Below, piece by piece: positions 1 through 10,053 of a stretch of DNA of 64,000 bases. Within the stretch, counting starts at the first letter, position 1. Every line of letters starts with the position of its first letter. Source of the DNA: Enteractinococcus fodinae (GTDB lineage: Bacteria; Actinomycetota; Actinomycetes; Actinomycetales; Micrococcaceae); contig NZ_JAVDYJ010000001.1 of the NCBI RefSeq assembly GCF_031458395.1, forward strand, positions 1,178,001-1,242,000. Direction: 5' to 3'. Under the pieces are notes generated by a model, which ran no database searches, was not told the origin of the DNA, and saw nothing but the letters and a program-made list of their open reading frames with translations. A program made the translations under genes and the position numbers.

Positions 1-2
1 AA

Positions 3-812
3 GATCTGCCATTTTTCCAATACGACTCCGCAACCGTCACCCCACACTTGGGTGCCTCGACCGAAGAAGCCCAAGAAAAAGCCGGTGTCGCCGTTGCAAA
101 ATCAGTGCGTCTGGCACTGGCCGGTGAACTCGTCCCAGATGCCGTCAACGTCGCCGGTGGGGTCATCGATCCGTACGTTCGCCCAGGTATCCCACTGACT
201 GAAAAGCTTGGCCGCATCCTGTCCGCCGTCATGAAGGGCGTCTCGGTGTCTGCTATCGAAGTAGAAGTCGCCGGAGAACTCGCCGAAAAGAACGTGGACT
301 CGCTGAAGCTGGCCGCCCTGAAAGGGATCTTCACCGATGTTGTTTCAGGCCAGGTGTCCTACGTCAACGCCCCGGTCTTGGCCGAAGGCCGCGGTATCGA
401 AACCCGCCTGGCCACAACCACGAATTCCCCGCACTATCGCAACACCATCACCGTCAGCGCGGTGTCTGCCGGCGGACAAGAATTTAGCGTAACCGGTACC
501 CTGACCGGACCAAAGCAGATCGAAAAACTCGTCGGGATCAACGACTACGAGTTCGAAGTGGCTATCGCCGATCACATGCTGGTGCTCGAGTACCAGGACC
601 GCCCGGGTGTCATCGGTACCATGGGTATGCAGCTGGGCGATCGCAATATCAATATCGCCACCATGGACGTTGCGCTGCGCTCCGATGGCTCCAAAGCCTT
701 GGCTGTGCTGACCTTGGACTCCGCACTGCCAGCTGGGCTGCTGGAGCAGGTCGGCGAAGCCATCCATGCTGCCAAGACCGCCGAAGTTGACTTGGAGGAA
801 ACCACCCGGTGA
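3..812 (+). CDS. serA: D-3-phosphoglycerate dehydrogenase, C-terminal part (5' end outside window)
   Basis: This is the last 269 residues of the enzyme that oxidises 3-phosphoglycerate with NAD in the first step of serine synthesis. The frame is open from base 3, so the gene starts before the window. The fragment begins at the end of the catalytic and NAD-binding region, with the typical TPHLGAS stretch near fragment residues 13-19. It continues through the intervening substrate-binding domain found in long actinobacterial SerA proteins. From about residue 190 it ends in an ACT domain ([14 protein letters not shown]), which in this family binds serine for feedback control. The TGA stop overlaps the GTG start of metG by 4 bases, so the two are probably translationally coupled. 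The identification is secure; only the 5' end is missing. Confidence 0.95.
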   Translation, partial: DLPFFQYDSATVTPHLGASTEEAQEKAGVAVAKSVRLALAGELVPDAVNVAGGVIDPYVRPGIPLTEKLGRILSAVMKGVSVSAIEVEVAGELAEKNVDSLKLAALKGIFTDVVSGQVSYVNAPVLAEGRGIETRLATTTNSPHYRNTITVSAVSAGGQEFSVTGTLTGPKQIEKLVGINDYEFEVAIADHMLVLEYQDRPGVIGTMGMQLGDRNINIATMDVALRSDGSKALAVLTLDSALPAGLLEQVGEAIHAAKTAEVDLEETTR

Positions 813-2404
813 ACACGTACTACCTAACAACGGCCATCGCCTACCCAAACGGTGAGCCGCACATTGGTCACGCCTATGAATACGTCGCAACGGATGTCAT
901 GGCGCGATTCAAACGGCTCGATGGTTATGACGTTCGCTTCCTCACCGGTACCGACGAACACGGTCAAAAGATGCAGCAGACGGCCCAGGACGAGGGCATC
1001 TCACCCCTAGAGCTGGCCACGCGCAACGCCGACGTCTTCCAGAAAATGGACGACGAAGTGCTCGACATTTCCTACGACCGGTTCATTCGCACCACCGATG
1101 CAGACCACAAAGCTTCGGCCCAGGAAATCTGGCGCCGTATGGAAGCTGCCGGCGACATCTACCTCGACACCTATTCCGGGTGGTACTCGGTGCGTGACGA
1201 ACGCTTCTTCACCGAGGAGGAAACCCACGTCAACGATGACGGAGTCCGGCTCGCAACCGAAACCGGAACCGAAGTCACCTGGACCGAAGAAGAGTCCTAC
1301 TTCTTCCGGCTCTCGAAGTACACCGAACCGTTGTTGGAACACTATAAGGCCAACCCGGACTTCATTGCGCCCACCACTCGGGCCAATGAAGTGATTCGCT
1401 TTGTCGAATCCGGCCTCGAGGACTTGTCGATTTCGCGGACGTCTTTCGACTGGGGGATCCCGGTGCCGAAACCGTCCCGTCCCGAACTGCTCACGGATAA
1501 AAACCACGTCATGTACGTGTGGGTCGATGCGTTGACCAACTACATCACCGGCGCGGGATTCCCCGATCCAGACAGCGAACTCAAACGCTACTGGCCGGCA
1601 GATTTGCACGTCATCGGCAAAGACATTTCGCGGTTCCACTGCATCTTCTGGCCCGCCTTCTTGATGTCCGCAGGTATCGAGCTGCCCAAGCGGGTCATGA
1701 TCCACGGCTTCTTGAATAACGAAGGCGAAAAAATGTCGAAGTCGCTGGGCAACGTGGTCCACCCGGCTGGCTGGGTCGAACGCTACGGGCTAGATACCGT
1801 ACGATTCTTCCTGCTGCGCGAGTTCCCCTTCGGCTCTGACGGGTCCTATACTCACGACGGCGTGATCCGCCGCAAGAACGCGGATCTGTCGAATAACCTC
1901 GGCAACCTTGCTCAGCGCAGCCTATCGATGGTTTACAAGAACCTCGACGCCCAGGTGCCAGAACCCGGTGAGTTGACCCAACAAGACGAACAGATCCTCG
2001 CCGAAGTCGACGGGCTACTGGAAACGTGGCGTGAATACTTCGAAGTCCAAGACTTCTACCGAGCGCTTGGTGCGGCCTGGAAAATCCTAGATCACACCAA
2101 CGAGTACTTCGCAGACCAGCAACCCTGGGTCTTGCGGAAAACCGATGAAGCTCGGATGAAGACCGTACTGTGGGTGACCTTAGAGGTCGTGCGCAAGATT
2201 GCGCTCCTGCTGCAAGCCGTCATGCCAGAAGCAGCGACCAAACTGCTCGACGCTTTAGGTATCGAAGCGTCCGCGGATGCGGGCAAGACCAACGCATCGG
2301 GACAAGGCCCACGCTCGTACGCTGCATGGGACGACAAGATTGCTGCCGGAACATCCATTGATAAGCCAACACCGGTGTTCCCACGCCACGAAGAAGAGGA
2401 ATAA
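809..2404 (+). CDS. metG: Methionyl-tRNA synthetase
   Basis: This cytoplasmic class I aminoacyl-tRNA synthetase charges tRNA-Met with methionine. The 531 residues carry the HIGH signature as HIGH at residues 18-21 and KMSKS at 308-312. The connective-peptide region between them has no CxxC zinc knuckle pairs, and there is no C-terminal EMAP-like dimerisation domain. This matches the short, zinc-free MetRS type known in many actinobacteria. The GTG start overlaps the serA stop (GTGA). The last residues are acidic and lead into leuB after 13 bases. Identification is secure. Confidence 0.96.
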   Translation: MNTYYLTTAIAYPNGEPHIGHAYEYVATDVMARFKRLDGYDVRFLTGTDEHGQKMQQTAQDEGISPLELATRNADVFQKMDDEVLDISYDRFIRTTDADHKASAQEIWRRMEAAGDIYLDTYSGWYSVRDERFFTEEETHVNDDGVRLATETGTEVTWTEEESYFFRLSKYTEPLLEHYKANPDFIAPTTRANEVIRFVESGLEDLSISRTSFDWGIPVPKPSRPELLTDKNHVMYVWVDALTNYITGAGFPDPDSELKRYWPADLHVIGKDISRFHCIFWPAFLMSAGIELPKRVMIHGFLNNEGEKMSKSLGNVVHPAGWVERYGLDTVRFFLLREFPFGSDGSYTHDGVIRRKNADLSNNLGNLAQRSLSMVYKNLDAQVPEPGELTQQDEQILAEVDGLLETWREYFEVQDFYRALGAAWKILDHTNEYFADQQPWVLRKTDEARMKTVLWVTLEVVRKIALLLQAVMPEAATKLLDALGIEASADAGKTNASGQGPRSYAAWDDKIAAGTSIDKPTPVFPRHEEEE

Positions 2405-2417
2405 GAAGGTAGAAGCA

Positions 2418-3464
2418 TTGAGCAATAACGTATTAGATCTCGCACTGATTCCTGGCGACGGTATCGGCCCAGAAGTCACCGCGGAGGCGCTGAAAGTCCT
2501 CAAAGCCACCCTCGGTGAAGACAACGTCAAGGCCACCGAATACGGGCTCGGCGCTGAGCACTGGTTGGCCACCGGGGAGACCCTCACCGACCAAACCCTC
2601 GAAGCCATCCGTGGTCACCAGGCGATCTTGTTCGGAGCGGTTGGCGCCGCACCGAATGACACCCGCATCCCATCGGGACTGTTAGAACGCGAGATCCTAC
2701 TCAAACTGCGCTTTGCTTTCGACCACGCCGTGAACTTCCGCCCCTCAGTGCTCTACCCGGGTGCGCAGTCACCGCTGGCAAACCCCGGCGACATCGACTT
2801 CGTCGTGTTCCGGGAAGGCACCGAAGGCCTCTATGTCGGCAACGGTGGATCGATGCGCACCGGTACTCCGCACGAAGTGGCCAACGAAACCTCGGTCAAC
2901 ACCGCTTACGGTGTCGAACGCGTCGTTCGCGCAGCCTTTGAATACGCCCAACAACGCGACCGCAAACACGTCACCTTGCTGCACAAGCACAACGTGTTAG
3001 TGCACGCCGGACACCTCTGGAATCGCATCGTCAACGAAGTCGGCGAAGAATTCCCCGACGTCACACACGACTACTTACACGTCGATGCCGCCATGATCTT
3101 TCTCACCACCGATCCGAGCCGCTTCGACGTGATCCTCACCGACAACATGTTCGGTGACATCGTCACCGACCTGGCCGCCGCGGTGACCGGTGGCATCGGC
3201 CTGGCCGCCTCCGGTAACCTCAATATCAACGGGACCGCACCATCCATGTACGAACCCGTCCACGGTTCGGCACCGGACATCGCCGGCACCCAGCAGGCCG
3301 ATCCAACCGCAGCCATCTTGTCAGCAGCTATTCTGCTGGAACAAGAAGGCTACGCGGATGCCGCACAGCGGGTTCACAAGGCAGTATGGGAAGACCTTGC
3401 CGCACGTGACACCTCCGCTCGGACGACCCAGCAGGTGGGCGACGCGATCGCCGCACAGGTCTAA
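2418..3464 (+). CDS. leuB: 3-isopropylmalate dehydrogenase
   Basis: The enzyme oxidatively decarboxylates 3-isopropylmalate with NAD in leucine synthesis. The sequence opens with the family start [13 protein letters not shown] and has the substrate-loop region ([12 protein letters not shown]) and the metal/substrate aspartates in the [12 protein letters not shown] stretch. I chose the TTG at 2418, which has an AAGGT-type ribosome site just upstream. It gives 348 residues, usual for actinobacterial LeuB. The frame stays open further upstream, but that extension lies inside metG and is unlike the family. ilvE follows 59 bases later, so two branched-chain amino acid genes are adjacent here while leuCD lies about 12 kb away. 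Confidence 0.95.
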   Translation: MSNNVLDLALIPGDGIGPEVTAEALKVLKATLGEDNVKATEYGLGAEHWLATGETLTDQTLEAIRGHQAILFGAVGAAPNDTRIPSGLLEREILLKLRFAFDHAVNFRPSVLYPGAQSPLANPGDIDFVVFREGTEGLYVGNGGSMRTGTPHEVANETSVNTAYGVERVVRAAFEYAQQRDRKHVTLLHKHNVLVHAGHLWNRIVNEVGEEFPDVTHDYLHVDAAMIFLTTDPSRFDVILTDNMFGDIVTDLAAAVTGGIGLAASGNLNINGTAPSMYEPVHGSAPDIAGTQQADPTAAILSAAILLEQEGYADAAQRVHKAVWEDLAARDTSARTTQQVGDAIAAQV

Positions 3465-3523
3465 GTAGTCAGCGGGATAGTTGAAAAGTTTTTCGCCCGG
3501 TATGGGCAGTAGAAAGGTCAATC

Positions 3524-4651
3524 ATGGAATTTAGGTACGACGCCAATCAGAGCCCAGCTTCTGCAAGCCGACGAGCAGAAATTCTCGCCAACCCGGGTTT
3601 CGGGCAGTACTTTTCCGATCACATGGTGACCATCGACTGGACCGCAGACTTGCCGGGCCAAGAAGAAGCATTTCAGGCCGGTGAATACCTCAAGATGGTC
3701 GGGGAGTGGTCTGACGCTCGCGTAGAACCATACGGCCCACTGTCACTGAGCCCGGCCGCGGCAGTCCTGCATTATGCTCAAGAGATCTTCGAAGGCCTCA
3801 AAGCCTACCGGCACGATGACGGCTCCATCTGGACCTTCCGTCCGCATCGAAATGCCGCGCGCATGAACCGTTCGGCCCACCGGATGGCGATGCCACAACT
3901 GCCAGAAGACGTCTTTGTTCAAGCTATCGAAGAACTCGTCGCACGCGACCACGCCTGGGTGCCCAACGGGGAAGGCCAGTCCCTGTACCTTCGCCCGTTC
4001 ATGATCGCCACCGAAGAATTCCTCGGCGTCCGACCCGCACACAACTTCAGCTTCCATGTCATTGCCTCACCTGCTGGCAACTACTTTGGAGGCGAACTGA
4101 AACCCGTAAGCATTTGGGTCTCTCGTGACTTCGCTCGTGCCGGGGAAGGTGGCACCGGGGCGGCCAAGTTCGGTGGGAACTACGCAGCATCTTTGGCCGC
4201 ACAACTCCAAGGTGCCTCTCGCGGTCACGACCAGGTGATTTTCTTGGATCGCAGCCCCGATGAATCGCTAGAGGAACTCGGTGGCATGAACGTCTTCTTT
4301 GTCACCAAAGACAACAAACTCATCACTCCGAAGCTGACCGGCACCATCCTGGAAGGCATTACCCGCGACTCGATCTTGCAACTCGGTGCCGAACAAGGCC
4401 TCGAAGTCGAAGAACGTCGCATCACCTTCAACGAATGGAAAGACGGGGTCGCCTCCGGCGATATCCAAGAAGTCTTCGCGTGCGGGACCGCCGCGGTGAT
4501 CACCCCGATTGGCCAAGTTGCAGACCGCGAGGAAGTCCACACCACACCATCCACGGACTTCCCGGTTGCCAACGCCCTGCGCAACCGATTGATCGGCATC
4601 CAAACCGGTGTGGAAGAAGACACCCACGGCTGGATGCACCGTCTTGCCTAA
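3524..4651 (+). CDS. ilvE: Branched-chain amino acid aminotransferase
   Basis: This PLP enzyme of fold type IV exchanges amino groups between glutamate and the branched-chain 2-oxo acids, the last step in leucine, isoleucine and valine synthesis. It has 375 residues. The PLP lysine is in the GTGAAKFGGNYA stretch (Lys215), and the N-terminal half has the EIFEGLKAYRHDDG motif of BCATs. The ATG has AGAAAGG eight bases upstream. It lies directly after leuB on the same strand, supporting a shared role. Confidence 0.95.
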   Translation: MEFRYDANQSPASASRRAEILANPGFGQYFSDHMVTIDWTADLPGQEEAFQAGEYLKMVGEWSDARVEPYGPLSLSPAAAVLHYAQEIFEGLKAYRHDDGSIWTFRPHRNAARMNRSAHRMAMPQLPEDVFVQAIEELVARDHAWVPNGEGQSLYLRPFMIATEEFLGVRPAHNFSFHVIASPAGNYFGGELKPVSIWVSRDFARAGEGGTGAAKFGGNYAASLAAQLQGASRGHDQVIFLDRSPDESLEELGGMNVFFVTKDNKLITPKLTGTILEGITRDSILQLGAEQGLEVEERRITFNEWKDGVASGDIQEVFACGTAAVITPIGQVADREEVHTTPSTDFPVANALRNRLIGIQTGVEEDTHGWMHRLA

Positions 4652-4678
4652 ACCGCAGCTGTAACGAAGGGGAACATC

Positions 4679-5452
4679 ATGCGCATTGCACGTTTTGTCC
4701 ACCGCGAGGACTTTCACTACGGCGTGGTCCAAGATGACACCATCACCGTGTTAGCCAACGACCCGATGTATGCCGGGATCGTACCCACCACTGAAACGTT
4801 GCAGTTGGACGAGGTCCGTCTGGTGACCCCTATCTTGCCGCGCTCCAAAGTCGTCGGTGTGGGACGCAACTGGCAAGCCCACGCCGAGGAACTGGGCAAC
4901 GAAGTGCCGTCCACTCCGCTGCTGTTCTTCAAGCCCAACACGGCAGTGGTCGGCCCGGACGAGCCCGTCATGCTGCCCGACTGGACCGAAGAAGTCTCCT
5001 ACGAAGCCGAACTCGCGGTCGTCATCGGCCGCATCGCCAAAGATGTGCCCGAAGATCGCGTTGACGACATCATTTTCGGCTACACGGTGGCCAACGATCT
5101 GACCGCCCGAGACGTGCAGCGTGCCGAAAACCAATGGGCGCGCGCCAAAGGCTTTGACGGGTCCTGCCCGCTGGGACCTTGGATCGAAACGGACCTGGAC
5201 CCGGACAACCTGCAGATCCGTTCCTGGGTCGACGGGGAACTCCGCCAAGACGGCAACACCGAAGACATGATCTTCGATGTGCGCAGCCTGGTCTCTTACA
5301 TCTCTGAGGCCTTCACCCTGCTCCCCGGCGATGTGATCCTCACCGGCACACCAGCAGGGGTCGGCAGTATCAATGATGGTCAGACCGTGGAGTGTGAGGT
5401 TGAAGGGATCGGCACACTGTCCACCATTGTGCGCCGTCCCACCATCGACTAA
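4679..5452 (+). CDS. Fumarylacetoacetate hydrolase family protein
   Basis: This 257-residue protein has a short N-terminal domain and a C-terminal FAH catalytic domain. Visible family marks are the metal-binding acidic residues in VSYEAELAVVIG, then FGYTVANDLTARDVQ and the end motif LPGDVILTGTPAGVGSI. Members hydrolyse or decarboxylate C-C bonds in diketo acids such as oxaloacetate, acylpyruvates or homoprotocatechuate intermediates. The substrate cannot be read from sequence. The gene sits 27 bases after ilvE and before gltX, a placement I recall as common in Micrococcales, so it is more likely a general metabolic enzyme than part of an aromatic catabolic cluster. An AAGGGGAA ribosome site precedes the ATG. 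Confidence 0.85.
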   Translation: MRIARFVHREDFHYGVVQDDTITVLANDPMYAGIVPTTETLQLDEVRLVTPILPRSKVVGVGRNWQAHAEELGNEVPSTPLLFFKPNTAVVGPDEPVMLPDWTEEVSYEAELAVVIGRIAKDVPEDRVDDIIFGYTVANDLTARDVQRAENQWARAKGFDGSCPLGPWIETDLDPDNLQIRSWVDGELRQDGNTEDMIFDVRSLVSYISEAFTLLPGDVILTGTPAGVGSINDGQTVECEVEGIGTLSTIVRRPTID

Positions 5453-5498
5453 CGGTCCGAAACACGGTCACGAGCGCACCCGGTAGAGCCAGTCGCGC

Positions 5499-5515
5499 TA
5501 GACTTGGCAATCATG
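5499..5515 (+). promoter_or_regulatory. Candidate leaderless promoter of gltX
   Basis: The hexamer TAGACT (5499-5504) fits the actinobacterial -10 pattern TAnnnT and ends eight bases before the gltX ATG at 5513. No Shine-Dalgarno sequence is visible between them. Transcription would therefore begin at or next to the ATG. No good -35 box is visible. The assignment is from spacing and motif only. Confidence 0.45.
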
Positions 5516-7024
5516 AGCCAGCTTCGTAACCCTGATGAAATCCCTGTCGTTTCTTCCGACGCCGACGTGCGTGTTCGATTCGCGCCGTCACCAACCGGCA
5601 CCCCGCACGTTGGGCTAATCCGCACCGCCCTGTTCAACTGGGGCTGGGCGCGGCACACCGGTGGCAAAATGATCTTCCGCGTCGAAGACACCGACCAGAA
5701 ACGCGACTCCGAAGAGTCCTATCTGCAGCTGCTGGATGCCATGGAGTGGATGGGCATCGATTGGGACGAAGGTGTCGAAGTTGGTGGTCCCCACGAGCCC
5801 TACCGCCAATCCCAGCGCAGTGAGATCTACCAGGACGTCATCGCCAAGCTCAAAGACGCCGGATTCATCTACCCCTCCTATACGACCGCGGAAGAAACCG
5901 AAGCCCGCCACAAGGCCGCCGGTCGCGATCAAAAGCTCGGCTACGACGGCTACGACCGCAACCTGACCGATGAGCAGATTGCCGCGTACGAAGCTGAAGG
6001 TCGGGAACCCGTTTGGCGTCTGCGTATGCCAGACCACGATCTCGTCTTCGACGACATTGTGCGCGGACCCATCAGCTTCAGCGCCGACTCCGTGGCCGAC
6101 TTCGTTGTCGTTCGCGCCGATGGCTCACCGTTGTACACCCTGGTCAACCCGGTGGACGATGCGCTCATGGGCGTCACGCACGTGCTGCGCGGCGAAGACC
6201 TGCTGTCCTCGACGCCACGCCAGATTGCCCTGTACCGGGCGCTGTATGCCATCGGGGTCGCAGACTTCCAACCCCAGTTCGGTCACCTGCCATACGTGAT
6301 GGGCGAAGGCAACAAGAAGCTGTCCAAACGCGACCCACAGTCCAGCCTGTTCCACCACCGTGACAACGGATTCATCCGCGAAGGCCTACTGAACTACCTG
6401 GCACTGCTGGGATGGTCACTATCGGCCGATGAAGACATCTTCACCCCCGACGAATTCGTCGAAAACTTCGACATCCACAATGTGCTGGCCAACCCCGCAC
6501 GTTTTGACGAGAAAAAAGCGATCGCCATCAACGGCACGCATATCCGCAAACTCGAAGCCGAAGACTTCCGCAACCGTCTGATCCCATACCTCCAGGACCG
6601 TCAGCTGGTCGGGGAGACACTCACCGACCGCGAAGAACAGATCCTCACGGAAGCCGCGCCACTGGTGCAAGAGCGAGTCCACTTACTCGGAGAAGCCGCC
6701 GACATGCTGGCCTTCTTGTTCACCGACACCGTCGAAGTTGAACAGGGTGCCATGAAGGGCATGCCAAAGAACCTTGCGGAAGTGCTTACTGCCGCAGAGA
6801 ACGTCCTGTCTGATCTGGAAACTTGGGAGCAAGACTCGATCGAACCGGCACTGCGTACCGCCCTGATCGATGAACTGGAACTCAAACCACGCCACGCATT
6901 CGGTCCGGTCCGCACCGCGATCTCCGGGCGTCGCGTGTCACCGCCCCTGTTCGAGTCACTGGTGATCCTGGGTCGCGAAAAGACCCTGGAGCGCATCAGC
7001 ACATTCAAGGCCGAACAATCCTAG
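5513..7024 (+). CDS. gltX: Glutamyl-tRNA synthetase
   Basis: This class I synthetase charges tRNA-Glu. The first signature is HVGL at residues 32-35 inside [13 protein letters not shown], and the second is KLSKR at 269-273. At 503 residues it has the usual bacterial length. An in-frame TTG nine bases upstream is possible, but I chose the ATG at 5513 because a -10-like TAGACT sits just before it. A tRNA-Glu gene lies 0.9 kb downstream. The stop codon abuts the reading frame of a HAD hydrolase whose start is irregular. Confidence 0.96.
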   Translation: MSQLRNPDEIPVVSSDADVRVRFAPSPTGTPHVGLIRTALFNWGWARHTGGKMIFRVEDTDQKRDSEESYLQLLDAMEWMGIDWDEGVEVGGPHEPYRQSQRSEIYQDVIAKLKDAGFIYPSYTTAEETEARHKAAGRDQKLGYDGYDRNLTDEQIAAYEAEGREPVWRLRMPDHDLVFDDIVRGPISFSADSVADFVVVRADGSPLYTLVNPVDDALMGVTHVLRGEDLLSSTPRQIALYRALYAIGVADFQPQFGHLPYVMGEGNKKLSKRDPQSSLFHHRDNGFIREGLLNYLALLGWSLSADEDIFTPDEFVENFDIHNVLANPARFDEKKAIAINGTHIRKLEAEDFRNRLIPYLQDRQLVGETLTDREEQILTEAAPLVQERVHLLGEAADMLAFLFTDTVEVEQGAMKGMPKNLAEVLTAAENVLSDLETWEQDSIEPALRTALIDELELKPRHAFGPVRTAISGRRVSPPLFESLVILGREKTLERISTFKAEQS

Positions 7025-7737
7025 TTCGCGCCGTACTCTTCGATGTTGATGACACCCTGGTCGACCTGGCCGGGGCACAACAGGTTGCCTTCCGACAGCA
7101 ACTCACCGCCCAGTTCGGGGACCAGGTGTTATCGCATCCTGCCATGCCGGTTGCTGCAGAATCATTCGTGCACGACCCACAGGACTACTACAACTCCTAC
7201 ATCAACGGGCATTTATCGTTTGCCGAACAGCGACTGTGTCGGGTGCGCGATGCCATGGAGATCCTCCAACTCAGCGGCCAACCCGACGACGAGCTCTGGA
7301 TTGTCGGCTACGAAGAGGTCGTATCGCAACACTGGGCGCCATTTGATGATGTGCCCCCACTGTTGGCGGCCCTAGACGAGCTGGGCATCGCCTACGGTGC
7401 GGCTACGAACAACGTGACCGACTATCAGGCACACAAGCTCGAACAGGCCGGTCTGCCGTTCGATGTAGTGATCGGTACCGATGTCACCGGTAAACCCAAA
7501 CCCCACGCCTTGATGTTCCTAGAAGGTGCTAACCGGCTCAACACCGACCCGGCACAAACATTGATGATCGGCGACGACATCATCAACGACGGATTAGGAG
7601 CCCGTGATGCCGGGCTGATCTCGTTGCTGGTAGACCGTGACAATACGCTGGCAGACCTGGACCGAGTGTTCAAAGTTCGTTCCCTGAGTGACGTTCTGCA
7701 CATTGATGCTCTCAGTTTTGACAACCAAAGAATTTAG
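7024..7737 (+). CDS. HAD-superfamily phosphatase, start codon irregular
   Basis: This is a haloacid-dehalogenase-type hydrolase of about 237 residues. The nucleophile motif is VLFDVDDTLVDL near the start. Motif II/III is represented by AATNN and the later GKPKP lysine, and motif IV is MIGDDIINDGLGARDAG. Such proteins dephosphorylate small phosphometabolites; the substrate is unknown. The oddity is at the 5' end. The frame carrying the nucleophile aspartates has no ATG, GTG or TTG between the gltX stop and that motif, and none that I could find for some distance upstream inside gltX. The coordinate given uses the GTT codon that overlaps the gltX TAG, where a single G-to-T change would have removed a GTG. 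The first ordinary start codons, near 7117-7126, would delete the catalytic motif. Confidence 0.75.
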   Translation, partial: VRAVLFDVDDTLVDLAGAQQVAFRQQLTAQFGDQVLSHPAMPVAAESFVHDPQDYYNSYINGHLSFAEQRLCRVRDAMEILQLSGQPDDELWIVGYEEVVSQHWAPFDDVPPLLAALDELGIAYGAATNNVTDYQAHKLEQAGLPFDVVIGTDVTGKPKPHALMFLEGANRLNTDPAQTLMIGDDIINDGLGARDAGLISLLVDRDNTLADLDRVFKVRSLSDVLHIDALSFDNQRI

Positions 7738-7778
7738 GGTAAAGTTATCTCTCGTTGCGCACAGCGTAGTAAGACCTT

Positions 7779-7850
7779 TGGGGTATGGTGTAATTGGCAA
7801 CACATCGGTTTCTGGTACCGACATTCTAGGTTCGAGTCCTGGTACCCCAG
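7779..7850 (+). tRNA. tRNA-Gln (anticodon CUG)
   Basis: A cloverleaf can be drawn by hand. The acceptor strands TGGGGTA and TACCCCA pair fully and G7850 is the discriminator. The anticodon stem TCGGT/ACCGA encloses the loop TTCTGGT with anticodon CTG. The T arm contains GGTTCGAGTCC. CCA is not encoded. Confidence 0.95.
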
Positions 7851-7897
7851 CGATTTTCCTCATTCGTGAGGAGATCACCCACTACCTTGTGTAGTGC

Positions 7898-7970
7898 GGC
7901 CCCATCGTATAGCGGCCTAGTACGCCGCCCTCTCACGGCGGTAGCACGGGTTCGAATCCCGTTGGGGTCA
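7898..7970 (+). tRNA. tRNA-Glu (anticodon CUC)
   Basis: The acceptor strands GGCCCCA and TGGGGTC pair with one G-U, and A7970 is the discriminator. The anticodon stem CCGCC/GGCGG encloses CTCTCAC, giving anticodon CTC. The T arm reads CGGGTTCGAATCCCG. It lies 47 bases after tRNA-Gln and probably shares its transcript, which ends at the terminator just downstream. Confidence 0.95.
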
Positions 7971-7975
7971 CAGCG

Positions 7976-8011
7976 AAACGACATGCATTATCACAATGCA
8001 TGTCGTTTTTT
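7976..8011 (+). terminator. Intrinsic terminator of the tRNA-Gln/tRNA-Glu unit
   Basis: Bases 7976-7989 and 7995-8008 form a perfect 14-bp inverted repeat with a 5-base loop (ATCAC), and the 3' arm runs into a run of T. It begins six bases after the end of tRNA-Glu. Confidence 0.9.
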
Positions 8012-8249
8012 GTTTCCTCGAACACGCACCTCAAGGTAGTCGTGTCCCTCGATGAACATTGACGAAACGCCGCCGTTAGGTGATGATGAAGAGTTAATAA
8101 CTCAATGCTGCGCACTCGTTGCTCATCAGAACTTTCTTACGTTCTGTCTCACTCACACCACCCTTACATCACGGGTCGACTTTCGCCAGCAGACCCGACC
8201 CTCGAAGAGTTACACGCTCTGTTCTGAGGCCCCTTCAGAGGATCGTCTC

Positions 8250-9983
8250 ATGCAAGAAACTTCATTTCAGCGTCCCCAAAACCAGAAACCGTCATTGCGA
8301 CGCAGACAACTCATCACCGGTACCGCAATGAGCGTCCTCCTTACCGGAGTGCTTACAGCATGCGGTCCCACCAGGTCCATTGAAAGCTATTGCGATGTGA
8401 TGCTCGACCACAAGGATCGTTTTGTGTCGGCTACGCAGGAAGCCTCAACGGTGGATCCCATCTCGGGCATCGTCACACTGATTGCCGCGATGGGGGATCT
8501 CAATCGAATGTGGGAGGAAGCCGCCGAGGTGGCTCCTGAAGACATCCAGACCGACGTGGAAGCCGTGCGTGACGCCTGGGCACAACAGTTGGAAACGGCC
8601 GAGAAAATGGCTTCAGACCCGCTTGGGGGACTGGCCTCGAGCCTGATGACCGGGATAACTAGCGCAGGGTCCATGCAACGGGTCGACACGTACACCGCCG
8701 AGAACTGTCCTGAGGTTGGTGCGATGTTTTTCGCGGCTGAAAGCACCAGCCCACAAGATACACCCACCTCGACGGCATCACCCGACCCGAACCCCAAGTC
8801 GTCACCAACCCCGACGCCTGACACGTATCTGCAACCGGGGACAGGCTGGTTACCATTCGGCTCGTTTCTGGCGTCTTCCCTCACTATTGACCGCGAGCAC
8901 GAATTAGCAAAGCGAGCCGCCACCTTGTTCATTCCTGAGGTTGGCGTAGTTGAGGTTAACGCCAGCGCCTTTCTCAATGGTGCCGATGTTTTCGCTGAGC
9001 AATACTTGTACTTTAGCGAAGGCGATGAACCGCATCTGGCCGGTCTCATCACAACTCGCGAGCCAAGTTCAGGGTTAGAACCAGAAGGGTACCGAATGTC
9101 CGTGGTCGTGCTAGATCTCAGTTCGGGGACTGCCCGGATTGCAGAGCGTATGGATGGGGAGAAGGTATCGGTCCAGCCCGCGGTGTCTCTGGCGGGGACT
9201 GCAGGAGACAGTATCGTTGTCGTTCAGACAGAAACTGCAGAGGACGTCGAACTCGTAGCGTATGACCTTACCGAGAAGGAAGTCGCGTGGCAGAAATCCG
9301 GGATGTCCATCACTCGGCCCGGTGAAGTCGGTTTCGGATGGATAACCGATCCCGGCGAGGCCGCCCCCGATGAATGCGTAGCATATGTTAATGGATACGG
9401 GCTCGACGGCCACGAGGTAACGTATCACTGGACAGATCTGGAAACCGGGTCGCCGTCATTTTCGATGCCACTTATGGTCGGCGGAGAAGATAATGACACC
9501 TGTCGCATCATCGGTGAGTCTCTCCTGTCGCCGCGTTTCAGCACCGTGGAGCGGTATAGCATGACCGAATACGCCACGGCCGGGTTTTTTGTACTGGACC
9601 GTCAGACCGAGGATACGCCGCAGGTACCAGGACCAATCGAATTGACTGATCCCATCGGCACAGCAGGACTTGTTGCACATGGAAGCGAGCGCGTCTCTGA
9701 TACGGAGCCAGCGGACCTCATAGTGGTAGATCTAGCGACCGGGGATGAGTGGTTCCGCATCGAAGAAGAGCGTGCCGAAGCACTCGACATCCAGCCCGTG
9801 GCGCTATTCGATGGGGTGCTGTATTTGACTACCACTGATGAACGCGTAGCGGTGGACGTCACCTCCGGAGAAGAAATGGGATCCTGGTCTATATACCCGG
9901 TCGGCCAAGTCGGAGCCTACACCTACATCAGCGATGGAACACTCCGAGACGATATAGAGTTCGAGGGCCTTAAGGACCACTAG
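8250..9983 (+). CDS. Secreted lipoprotein with PQQ-like repeat region
   Basis: I do not recognise a named family for the whole 577-residue protein. The N-terminus has basic residues, a hydrophobic segment and a lipobox LTAC (VLLTGVLTAC), so it is probably lipid-anchored outside the cell. A helical region of about 140 residues follows, then a Ser/Thr/Pro-rich linker. The C-terminal part has blade-like repeats such as VVLDLSSGTARI, VVDLATGDEWFR and VAVDVTSGEEMGSW, which resemble PQQ/WD-type beta-propellers. The ATG at 8250 is preceded by AGAGGA and puts the signal peptide at the N-terminus. The frame is open upstream to 8052, but that extension does not look like protein. Function is unknown. 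Confidence 0.8.
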   Translation: MQETSFQRPQNQKPSLRRRQLITGTAMSVLLTGVLTACGPTRSIESYCDVMLDHKDRFVSATQEASTVDPISGIVTLIAAMGDLNRMWEEAAEVAPEDIQTDVEAVRDAWAQQLETAEKMASDPLGGLASSLMTGITSAGSMQRVDTYTAENCPEVGAMFFAAESTSPQDTPTSTASPDPNPKSSPTPTPDTYLQPGTGWLPFGSFLASSLTIDREHELAKRAATLFIPEVGVVEVNASAFLNGADVFAEQYLYFSEGDEPHLAGLITTREPSSGLEPEGYRMSVVVLDLSSGTARIAERMDGEKVSVQPAVSLAGTAGDSIVVVQTETAEDVELVAYDLTEKEVAWQKSGMSITRPGEVGFGWITDPGEAAPDECVAYVNGYGLDGHEVTYHWTDLETGSPSFSMPLMVGGEDNDTCRIIGESLLSPRFSTVERYSMTEYATAGFFVLDRQTEDTPQVPGPIELTDPIGTAGLVAHGSERVSDTEPADLIVVDLATGDEWFRIEEERAEALDIQPVALFDGVLYLTTTDERVAVDVTSGEEMGSWSIYPVGQVGAYTYISDGTLRDDIEFEGLKDH

Positions 9984-10053
9984 CTGTCAGCTAAGCTGAT
10001 CGAGTCACGTGACTTAGCCCGTACCACGGGTCCGATAGGAGGTTTGCATCGTC

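Noticed and set aside
345-890. Long minus-strand open frame over serA and metG
   Set aside because: It is a shadow of the plus-strand coding frames; its composition is atypical and the plus-strand products are certain.
2277-2417. Upstream extension of the leuB frame
   Set aside because: It overlaps the 3' end of metG, has no family likeness, and a TTG with a ribosome site gives the normal LeuB start.
8052-8249. N-terminal 66-residue extension of the lipoprotein
   Set aside because: It lacks family-like sequence, would bury the signal peptide, and the ATG at 8250 has its own ribosome site.
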